64,000 nt of DNA from UBA668 sp041178405 (lineage in GTDB: Bacteria > Actinomycetota > Acidimicrobiia > Acidimicrobiales > Ilumatobacteraceae), in assembly GCA_041178405.1 (NCBI GenBank), contig JBEGVK010000055.1, forward strand, positions 1-64,000, in the 5' to 3' direction. Under the pieces are notes generated by a model that saw only the letters and a program-made list of their open reading frames with translations, was not told the DNA's origin and searched no databases. This document shows positions 55,231 through 62,552 of this stretch, one piece after another; positions within the stretch are counted from its first letter, which is position 1, and each line of letters begins with the position of its first letter. The translations under genes were made by a program, and so were the position numbers.

Positions 55231-56310
55231 GTGACCGACACACTCGCCACCCGCATCTCGACGATGCCCGATGCGCCGTCGTGCGCCTTTGCGAGCGACA
55301 ACGCTGCCGGCGCGCACCCTGCCATCCTCGAGGCTGTCATCGAGGCAAATGCCGGTCACGCACTCGCGTACGGAGCCGATCCCTGGACGGCAGCGCTCGA
55401 GGAGCGGATGCGCGATCTCTTCGGCGCGACAGCCAGTTCGTTCGTCGTGTGGAACGGCACCGGTGCGAACGTGATGGCGCTCGCCACGATGGTGCGACCT
55501 GGCGACGCTGTCGTGTGCACCGACTGGGCGCATATCAATGTCGACGAGACCGGTGCCCCAGAGCGAATCATCGGCACCAAGCTGCTGCCGCAGGCGTCGA
55601 CTCGCGCCAAGCTCGTGCCCGCGCAGCTCGAGGACCTCGCCCATCTGCAGGGAGTCCAGCACCACGCCCAGCCTGGCGTCGTCTCGATCACCCAGAGCAC
55701 AGAGCTGGGCACCGTGTACTCGGCCGACGAGGTGGCTGCGCTCTGCGAGACAGCGCATCGAATGGGCATGCACGTACACCTCGACGGGGCGCGCCTCGCC
55801 AATGCAGCGGCGGCGCTTGGCGGCACACCTGCCGCGCTCCGATCCTTCACCGTCGATGCCGGTGTCGACGTCGTGAGCTTCGGCGGCACGAAGGCAGGCA
55901 TTCTCGGCGGCGAGGCCGTCGTCTACCTGCGCCCACAGCTCGCCGAGCGGGCCGCCTACGTGCGCAAGCAGGTCAACCAGTTGCCGTCGAAGATGCGATT
56001 TGTCTCGGCACAGCTGGTGGCACTGCTCGACGACGACCGGTGGCTCCGGCTCGCCGGCAGCGCCAACGCCATGGCCCGTCGGCTGTATGACGCCACCCGC
56101 GACATCCCTGGCGTGCACTTCGACGAGGAACCCGAGGTGAACAGCGTGTTCCCCTGCCTGCCGCCGGAGGCCATCGACCCGCTCCGATCGTGGTGCTTCT
56201 TCTGGGACTGGGACGTCCGCCGCCATCAGGTGCGCTGGATGACGGCGTGGGACACCACTGCGGCCGACATCGACCGCTTCGCTGCCGGCGTGCGCCACCT
56301 CCTCGCCTGA
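55231..56310 (+). CDS. Low-specificity L-threonine aldolase-like enzyme
   Basis: This 359-residue PLP enzyme of the threonine aldolase/beta-eliminating lyase family cleaves beta-hydroxy-alpha-amino acids to glycine and an aldehyde. It shows the N-terminal SDNAAGAHP, YGADPWTAALEERM, the PLP Asp in HLDGARLANA (D185) and the Schiff-base Lys in SFGGTKAG (K221). GTG 55231 is taken as start; ATG 55264 is possible. Co-expression with the oxygenase suggests it cleaves that enzyme's product. Confidence 0.87.
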   Translation: MTDTLATRISTMPDAPSCAFASDNAAGAHPAILEAVIEANAGHALAYGADPWTAALEERMRDLFGATASSFVVWNGTGANVMALATMVRPGDAVVCTDWAHINVDETGAPERIIGTKLLPQASTRAKLVPAQLEDLAHLQGVQHHAQPGVVSITQSTELGTVYSADEVAALCETAHRMGMHVHLDGARLANAAAALGGTPAALRSFTVDAGVDVVSFGGTKAGILGGEAVVYLRPQLAERAAYVRKQVNQLPSKMRFVSAQLVALLDDDRWLRLAGSANAMARRLYDATRDIPGVHFDEEPEVNSVFPCLPPEAIDPLRSWCFFWDWDVRRHQVRWMTAWDTTAADIDRFAAGVRHLLA

Positions 56311-56428
56311 CCTACTCGCCGCTGGCGGGCCGGTCCGGGCTCTTCAGTCGATCGACTACCATCCTGTTCGTTGCCGTGTGCAAGTAGTTGTGCCCGGCGT
56401 GGCTGCACGAGTCGAAGGGGCGTGGCGG

Positions 56429-56734
56429 ATGAGCGGGGTCGAGCCGACAACTCGGCGCACGGCGACCGACGACCGCTGGATGGCACACGCCGACTGCAGG
56501 GGTCTCACCCACCTGTTCTTCCCCGATGCTGCAGAGCGTCCGCAGTCAAGGATGCAGCGCGAGGCAATGGCCCGCGCAGTCTGCAGCGCATGCCCTGTGC
56601 TCGACATCTGCCGCGACTTCGCCCGGCAGCACCACGAGTACGGCTTCTGGGGTGGCGAGAGCGAGGACGAGCGCCACGGCGCCGGATATCGACTCATTGC
56701 GCCGATCGGCGTCCGCGCCCGCGACGTCGGCTGA
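56429..56734 (+). CDS. WhiB-family iron-sulfur transcription factor
   Basis: The 101-residue product has the four cluster cysteines C23, C52, C55 and C61 (C-x28-C-x2-C-x5-C) and the GFWGG turn (72-76) of WhiB proteins, which pair with the primary sigma factor. The AT-hook-like basic end is weak. AAGGGG stands 8 nt before ATG 56429, and TACCAT near 56355 may be its -10. Which WhiB subclass it belongs to is not clear. Confidence 0.92.
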   Translation: MSGVEPTTRRTATDDRWMAHADCRGLTHLFFPDAAERPQSRMQREAMARAVCSACPVLDICRDFARQHHEYGFWGGESEDERHGAGYRLIAPIGVRARDVG

Positions 56735-56793
56735 GCCGCTCGAGCCGTCACGGTGCCACGCCGTCGCGTGCAGCACGGCAATACGATCAGAGT

Positions 56794-57846
56794 GTGGCCG
56801 ACTCGCCCGAACATCGCCACGCGGTGGCTGCAGCATGGAGCGAGTACGGCGACCGACGCACCATCACGAAGATCGACGATGTCAGTGCCGACGTCTCCAC
56901 CAATCATGTCTTCCGTCTTCACCTCGATGACGGCACGACCACGATCTGCAAGGTGTCGAACTACGGCTCGTACTTCCTGTTCTACGAGGACCACGACCGC
57001 CTTCGACGTTGCGCTGAACTGCTGCACGGCACGCGGTTCGACGGCATGCTCGCCGACATCCGCCTGAAGGACGGCCGGCTCTTCACCTGGTACGACCAGA
57101 GGATGTGGGCTGTGTTCTACGACGACGTGCCACGCCGGCAGACCCTTCCGAAGGTGCTCGGCATCGAGCAGATCCGCAATCTCGGACGGGAGATGGCCGA
57201 GTTCCATCTCGCCTGCACAGCGATCGCACCGGCGATTCCAGCCGGCTCGAAGACCATCAAGAGCGATGCCATCCACCTGCTCGAGCTGCTCGAGAGCCCT
57301 TTCGCGCCGCGCAACTTCAGCCTCCCGTCAGAGGCGATCGGCCCGCTCTGGCGTCATACGCACCGATTCCTCGAACGGCTCATCGAGGTCGGCTACGACG
57401 AGTGGACTCGGATACCCGTGCTCATCGACTGGAACCTCGGGAACTTCTCGGTCGATTCACAGCCGGACGGCTCGTTTCGCCTCTACAGCAGGTGGGACTA
57501 CGACTGGTTCAGGATCGAACCACGCCTGCTCGACTTCTACTTCCTCTCAAGGGTGTCGTCGAAGACCGGTGATCGCACCGAGTTCACCTACGGCCCGCAC
57601 ACGCTCGTCGAACCGACATTCCTCGAGTTCCTCAGCGCCTATCGAAGCGTGTTCCCGATGAGCCGCGACGAGGTGATGTTCCTTCCCGAGGTGTACCGCT
57701 TCTTCGTGCTCAACTACGTGATCCGCGAAGGCGCCGGGTTCTTCCGGCCCGACCTGTGTGCTCGATTCCGCTCGCAGGTGGTACGCCAGCACCTTCCAGC
57801 ACTCGACCGACTCGACCTGTCGCCGCTCGAGTCGCTCGCTGGCTGA
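56794..57846 (+). CDS. Aminoglycoside-phosphotransferase-fold kinase
   Basis: The 350-residue product has the APH/choline-kinase fold: an N-lobe with a glycine-poor loop, catalytic VLIDWNLGNFSV (Asp and Asn of the Brenner motif) and the metal-binding SRWDYDWFRIEPRLLDFYF. It probably phosphorylates a small molecule rather than giving drug resistance. GTG 56794 follows TACGAT by 6 nt. It converges head-to-tail with the phosphoribosyltransferase gene (adjacent stops, no gap). Confidence 0.78.
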   Translation: MADSPEHRHAVAAAWSEYGDRRTITKIDDVSADVSTNHVFRLHLDDGTTTICKVSNYGSYFLFYEDHDRLRRCAELLHGTRFDGMLADIRLKDGRLFTWYDQRMWAVFYDDVPRRQTLPKVLGIEQIRNLGREMAEFHLACTAIAPAIPAGSKTIKSDAIHLLELLESPFAPRNFSLPSEAIGPLWRHTHRFLERLIEVGYDEWTRIPVLIDWNLGNFSVDSQPDGSFRLYSRWDYDWFRIEPRLLDFYFLSRVSSKTGDRTEFTYGPHTLVEPTFLEFLSAYRSVFPMSRDEVMFLPEVYRFFVLNYVIREGAGFFRPDLCARFRSQVVRQHLPALDRLDLSPLESLAG

Positions 57847-58338
57847 TCAGGCGTCGCGGACGCTCCACTCGCGTCGCGCGACCGGGTCCTTGTCGCTCCA
57901 GGGGAAGTTGATCCAGAGGTCGGTGCGACGCCACACGTAGTCGCATTTCACGACGGAATGGCTCTTCTCGTACAGGCATGCAGTGCGCACCTCAGCCACC
58001 TTGCCGGCGCAGAACTCCTGCACGCTGCGCAGCGTGTGGCCGGTGTCGGCGACGTCATCGGCAATGAGGATCCGGGAGTGGGCGAGGTCGACGAAGTCGG
58101 GGGCAGGCGGAAGGATCCGCGGCACTTCGAGTCGCTCGTCAACGCCGGTGTAGAACTCGACGTTCATGGTGTACACGTTCTTCACGCTGAGGGCGTAGCC
58201 GAGGGCGCCGCCGATCAGCAGTCCGCCACGGGCGATCGACAGGATCATGTCGGGCTCGTAGTCGTCGGCCACCATCTGCGCCAGTTCACGCGACGCACTG
58301 CCGAAGATGTCCCATGTCATGATCTCGCGCTCGCTCAT
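57847..58338 (-). CDS. Phosphoribosyltransferase (hypoxanthine/xanthine-type)
   Basis: The 163-residue product has the PRPP-binding signature ILIADDVADTGHTL and the SIARGGLLIGG loop of type I phosphoribosyltransferases, and ends with a base-recognition WINFPW segment typical of the xanthine/guanine group. It would salvage a purine base to its nucleotide. ATG 58338 follows TAGTTT by 7 nt. It lies 56 nt after the xanthine-dehydrogenase-type operon, so both salvage and oxidation of purines may be linked. Confidence 0.85.
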   Translation of the reverse strand: MSEREIMTWDIFGSASRELAQMVADDYEPDMILSIARGGLLIGGALGYALSVKNVYTMNVEFYTGVDERLEVPRILPPAPDFVDLAHSRILIADDVADTGHTLRSVQEFCAGKVAEVRTACLYEKSHSVVKCDYVWRRTDLWINFPWSDKDPVARREWSVRDA

Positions 58339-58394
58339 CGCGTCGAAACTAGTGGCTCGGCCGCAGCCGGTCACAGATGGTCGCACGGTGCGGG

Positions 58395-60704
58395 TCAGGC
58401 AGGGGCAGCGGCACCGAGCGCGATGTCCGACGGCCGCACCGGCACGCGGTTGATCTGCTCGCCCCCGAGGCCGCGGAGCGCATCGCGGATGGCGGCGACC
58501 ACTGCCGGCGTGCTCGACACCGTCGGCGGCTCGCCGACACCCTTGGCACCGAGCGGCGACTGGGGCTCGGGCTCCTCGACGAACGACACCACGACGTCGG
58601 GCATGTCGAGGAAGGTCGGCAGCAGATAGTCGGTGAAGGTCGGATTGCGCACGACGCCATCGACCTGCAGGAGTTCTTCCATCACTGCCAGTCCGATGCC
58701 CTGCGCGATGCCGCCCTCGACCTGGCCGACCGCGGCAACAGGGTTCAGAAGCCGGCCCACATCTTGCGTGGTGGCCACCTGCACCACTCGCAGCAGGCCG
58801 AGGTCGGGATCGACGTCGACGACGGCCCGGTGTGCGGCGAAGGCGAAGGCGGTGTGGCAGTCGCCCTGGCCGAGTTCGTCGAGGTCGGCGGTCGGCGGGT
58901 GGTGGTACTCGAACGTCTCGTCGAACTCGACGCCCTTCGTGGCCTCAGCCACGGCGACACGCAGCGTGCCCTCGGTATCGACGATGTCGCGACCATCGAC
59001 TTCGAGCCGGTGCACGGGTACGCCGTGCATCTCGGCGACGTGATGCAGGACGCGTCCGAGCACCAGGCGGCATGCGCCGTCGACGGCACCGCCGCTCATC
59101 CAGGTCTGGCGGGATGCCGAGGTGGAACCTGCCGAGCCGACGAGCGTGTCGATGCGGTCGAGGACGACGTCGTCGACACCAAGGACGGTGCGCGCAATCT
59201 GCTGGGCGAGCGTGACGAAACCCTGCCCCACCTCGACGGTGGCGAACTTCACCGTCGCCACGCCATCGCGCAGGCGCACACGCGCAGTGCTGTAGTCGTC
59301 GAAGCCCTCGCTGTACATGAGGTTCTTGATGCTGACGCCGTAGCCGATTCCCCTGCGTACGTGCTGGGATCCGGTGGTGAGTCCTGTGCCGCCTGGCAGT
59401 CGCAGCGGATCACCATCGTGACCGCCGACCGGCTGGTCGGGAAGCGGCAGCGCCACGAGTTCGCGGATCAGCCGTTCGACCGGCGCCACGCTGCGCACCT
59501 CCTGCCCGGTGATGAGACGGTCGCCCGTCCTCATCGCGTTGCGGAGCCGGATCTCGACAGGGTCGAGCCCGCATGCTGCAGCGAGGCGGTCCATCTGGCT
59601 CTCGTGGGCGAAGCAGGCCTGCACGACCCCGAAGCCGCGCATCGCACCGGACGGCAGGTTGTTCGTTCGCACTGCCCAGCCATCGACAGTTGCGTTCTCG
59701 CAGCGGTACGGGCCCTGGGCGTGTGTGATGCCGTTGACCAGCACGGCAGACGACGTGCTGGCGTAGGCGCCGCCGTCGAAGACGAACCGGGCCTCGATGC
59801 GGCGGATGGTGCCATCGTGGTCGGCGTGGTGGCGCATCCAGATCGTGCACGGGTGCCGGTGTACATGGCCGAGGAAGCTCTCTCGGCGGTCGTAGGCCAT
59901 TCGCACAGGCCGGCCAGTGCGCAGCGCCAGCAGGCAGGTGTGCACCTGCAGGCTGATGTCCTCGCGGGCGCCGAAGGCACCGCCCACCCCGCCGAGGATG
60001 AGCCGCACTCGCTCCGGCGGCATCCCGAGGCAGGCTGCGATCTGCGCCCGGTCCTCGTGCAGCCACTGGGTGGCGACGATCAGCTCGACTCCCCCGCCGT
60101 CGTGGTCGGGCACCGCCATTGCCGCCTCGAGGCCGAGGAAGGCCTGATCCTGCCGTCCGATCTCGTAGGTGCCCTCGACCGTGACGGGCCCGACGATCGA
60201 CTGGTCGCCGCGCACGATGCGCTGACGTCGGATCACGTTGCCATCCGGATGGATCGGCGGCACCGAGCCGTCGATTGCACGCTCGGGATCGGTGAGCGGT
60301 GCCAGCACCTCGTACTCGACGACGATCGCCTCGAGTGCCCGCCGGCACGTGGCCGGGTGATCGGCGGCGACGGCGGCGACCGGCTCGCCCATGAAGCGAA
60401 CGTGCGTGCTGGCGAAGACGGGCTGGTCGTGGGCGATGAGCCCGTACGTCGCAGCCCCTGGCACGTCGGCTGCCGTGATGACGGCCTCGACACCGGGAAT
60501 CGACCATGCGGGCGTGACATCGAGGCGCACGATTCGGGCATGAGGATGCGGTGACCGGAGCGTGGCGCCCCACAGTCCGCCTTCAAGCCGGAAGTCGCCC
60601 GAGAACTCGAAACTTCCCTGCACCTTGGCAATGCCATCCGGACGCTCGGTCGACTGGCCAAGGCGGCCGGCGAGCGGCGTGGCGGTGCTCACTCCGGCGG
60701 CCAT
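58395..60704 (-). CDS. Xanthine-dehydrogenase-type molybdopterin-binding large subunit
   Basis: The 769-residue subunit binds the molybdenum cofactor and hydroxylates a heterocycle or aldehyde. Readable are GGVGGAFGARED (~239-249), the xanthine-dehydrogenase-like GAMRGFGVVQ (353-362) instead of the AYXCSFR loop of CO dehydrogenase, and the catalytic Glu725 in GAKGVGE. The start overlaps the iron-sulfur subunit stop. Substrate (xanthine, another purine or a pyrimidine) is inferred from the neighbouring phosphoribosyltransferase. Confidence 0.88.
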   Translation of the reverse strand: MAAGVSTATPLAGRLGQSTERPDGIAKVQGSFEFSGDFRLEGGLWGATLRSPHPHARIVRLDVTPAWSIPGVEAVITAADVPGAATYGLIAHDQPVFASTHVRFMGEPVAAVAADHPATCRRALEAIVVEYEVLAPLTDPERAIDGSVPPIHPDGNVIRRQRIVRGDQSIVGPVTVEGTYEIGRQDQAFLGLEAAMAVPDHDGGGVELIVATQWLHEDRAQIAACLGMPPERVRLILGGVGGAFGAREDISLQVHTCLLALRTGRPVRMAYDRRESFLGHVHRHPCTIWMRHHADHDGTIRRIEARFVFDGGAYASTSSAVLVNGITHAQGPYRCENATVDGWAVRTNNLPSGAMRGFGVVQACFAHESQMDRLAAACGLDPVEIRLRNAMRTGDRLITGQEVRSVAPVERLIRELVALPLPDQPVGGHDGDPLRLPGGTGLTTGSQHVRRGIGYGVSIKNLMYSEGFDDYSTARVRLRDGVATVKFATVEVGQGFVTLAQQIARTVLGVDDVVLDRIDTLVGSAGSTSASRQTWMSGGAVDGACRLVLGRVLHHVAEMHGVPVHRLEVDGRDIVDTEGTLRVAVAEATKGVEFDETFEYHHPPTADLDELGQGDCHTAFAFAAHRAVVDVDPDLGLLRVVQVATTQDVGRLLNPVAAVGQVEGGIAQGIGLAVMEELLQVDGVVRNPTFTDYLLPTFLDMPDVVVSFVEEPEPQSPLGAKGVGEPPTVSSTPAVVAAIRDALRGLGGEQINRVPVRPSDIALGAAAPA

Positions 60705-61192
60705 CAGCGCTCCTCATGGGGCGACTCGGCGATGACCCGTGCCACGGCATCGAGGATGCGGCCATAGCCGGTGCAGCGGCAGATGTTGCCCGACAGCGCC
60801 TCGCGGACCTCGAATTCCGACGGCGATGGTGACCGCTCGAGGAGCGCCTCTGTCGCCATGATCAGTCCCGGCGTGCAGAATCCGCACTGCACTGCCCCAG
60901 CGTCGACGAACGCCCGCTGCACGCGGCTCGGGGATCCGGCAGCAGCGACACCCTCGATGGTGACAATCCGCCGGCCGACCGCCGACGCCGCCAGGACGAG
61001 GCAGCTGCAGACCAACTCGCTGTCGACGAGCACGCTGCAGGATCCGCACTCGCCCTGCTCGCATGCGCCCTTCGTGCCGATCAGGCCGAGCCGCTCGCGG
61101 AGGACGAAGAGGAGATTCTCGTCGAGGTGCGCGTCGGCGACGTCGCGTGCCTCGCCGTTCACGTGGAGGCGATAGTCGATCGTGTCAGCCAT
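60704..61192 (-). CDS. [2Fe-2S] subunit of the molybdenum hydroxylase
   Basis: The 162-residue electron-transfer subunit has an N-terminal ferredoxin-type cluster (GACEQGECGSCSVLVD and a later Cys) and a C-terminal cluster (CGFCTPG and ICRCTGY). Eight cysteines are in the expected order. It overlaps the FAD subunit gene upstream by 8 bp and shares one base run (ATGA) with the large subunit. Confidence 0.93.
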   Translation of the reverse strand: MADTIDYRLHVNGEARDVADAHLDENLLFVLRERLGLIGTKGACEQGECGSCSVLVDSELVCSCLVLAASAVGRRIVTIEGVAAAGSPSRVQRAFVDAGAVQCGFCTPGLIMATEALLERSPSPSEFEVREALSGNICRCTGYGRILDAVARVIAESPHEER

Positions 61193-62054
61193 TGGGAAAG
61201 GCGCTCCTCAGGAGTCGGGCGGCGAGCACGCCCACGGCGTGCGACCTGTAGGCAGCGGACGACCGGTGGTCGTCGATCGGCCGCGCTGCGGCACGCACGA
61301 GTGCGGAGAACTCGCCCACCGTGTCGTCGCCCACCTGCGGCTGCGTCGCGCCGAGGTCGACCCTCGTGCGGATCATCTCCTCGGCAGCAGGACAGCGCAG
61401 CACCGTCGGCCCGACGGAGCCGAGCGCGATGCGCACCGCAGACGCCAGGCGGTCGTGCACGAGGCAGGCACTCGCGATCGAGATGACCATGGCATTGCGG
61501 ACGCCGACCTTCGAATAGCCCTGCCAGCCATCGACCACGGGCACGGTGACGGCGGTGATCAGCTCGTCGCGAGCGGCAGCAGTGCGCTTCGGACCGACCA
61601 TGAAGTCGGCGACGGGCAGGCGCCTCTCCTGTGATGCCGAGCGAAGGTGCACGACTGCATCGAGGGCAGCTAGCGGCGGCAGTCCATCGCCCGCCGGCGA
61701 GCAGGTGGCGAGATTCCCGCCGATGGTGCCGGCGTGGCGGATCTGCGGTGAGCCGACCGTACGCGCCGCCTGTGCCAGGGATGGGACCAGCGTGGCCAGC
61801 GGACCGCGCTCGATCTCGGACCAGCGGACCGCAGAGCCGATCGTCACCGTGCCAGCGGCGGGATCGTGGGCCCACGACCGCAACTCGGCCACGCGGTCGA
61901 CGGCGATCACGCCCGTAGGAGTCCGGCGCCGGTGCTCGTTCAGCTCGACGAGCATGTCGGTGCCACCCGCCAGGATCACCCGATCTGGCTCGGCGGCGAG
62001 CAGGCCGACGACCTCGTCGACGGTGCTGGCAACGGAGACGACGGACGCAGCCAT
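61185..62054 (-). CDS. FAD-binding subunit of the molybdenum hydroxylase
   Basis: The 289-residue medium subunit has the FAD segments LAGGTDML and the TIGGNLATCSPAGDGLPPL region of the CoxM/XdhB family, and a C-terminal CO-dehydrogenase-flavoprotein domain. ATG 62054 follows TAAAGT by 7 nt and heads the three-gene operon in the order FAD, Fe-S, Mo. A TTG start eight codons upstream is less likely. Confidence 0.9.
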   Translation of the reverse strand: MAASVVSVASTVDEVVGLLAAEPDRVILAGGTDMLVELNEHRRRTPTGVIAVDRVAELRSWAHDPAAGTVTIGSAVRWSEIERGPLATLVPSLAQAARTVGSPQIRHAGTIGGNLATCSPAGDGLPPLAALDAVVHLRSASQERRLPVADFMVGPKRTAAARDELITAVTVPVVDGWQGYSKVGVRNAMVISIASACLVHDRLASAVRIALGSVGPTVLRCPAAEEMIRTRVDLGATQPQVGDDTVGEFSALVRAAARPIDDHRSSAAYRSHAVGVLAARLLRSAFPNG

Positions 62055-62108
62055 TGGCCGCACTTTACATTTCGTCAACCGATGCGCACGGGAGTGCCCG
62101 CCGGGCGC

Positions 62109-62372
62109 TCAGGACGGTGGTTGCCTGGCAGCTGGCTCGAAGGGGCAGTGACGGCAGCCGCTCGAACAGCACCAGCCCCGCTCAGCGAGGAACGCTGCCG
62201 TGAAGACCATCAGTCCCGTCACGGGGTCCTGATAGGCGGGGCTGCCCCGGCGGATCGCCGACGAGTGCCGCTCCATCGCAACGGCGAACCCGCGATGTCG
62301 CTCCGAGAACCGAGTTGGGAGCGGCCGGTCGACATAGTCGACCCGAAGGGGCAACGACGTGCCATCCGCCAT
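62109..62372 (-). CDS. DUF5522 family protein
   Basis: The 87-residue product ends with GLMVFTAAFLAERGWCCSSGCRHCP, the CC-x3-C-x2-C pattern of DUF5522 proteins, which likely bind metal; function unknown. ATG 62372 follows TACCGT by 6 nt. The xanthine-dehydrogenase-type operon starts 54 nt downstream with its own promoter. The 180-bp gap on the other side has an 8-bp inverted repeat (GCAGCACG/CGTGCTGC, 62387-62418) and TATGGT at 62469-62474. Confidence 0.8.
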   Translation of the reverse strand: MADGTSLPLRVDYVDRPLPTRFSERHRGFAVAMERHSSAIRRGSPAYQDPVTGLMVFTAAFLAERGWCCSSGCRHCPFEPAARQPPS

Positions 62373-62552
62373 GGGGCGACGGTATCGCAGCACGGCGCTG
62401 AGGCCGCCGTCGTGCTGCGCAGCAGCGAGGGACGAGGGCGCTGTGCTCCACCCTCTTCGCACAAGGGCTATGGTTCGCCCATCCGGGGCGTGATGGGGGT
62501 CCGTCTCGTTGCGATCCGGGGCATGAACGTCTACGAGCGAAGGGGGAAGCAC

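Noticed and set aside
58395..62054. Aerobic CO dehydrogenase (coxMSL)
   Set aside because: Subunit types match, but the large subunit has GAMRGFG instead of the AYXCSFR active-site loop, so a xanthine-dehydrogenase-type enzyme is more likely.
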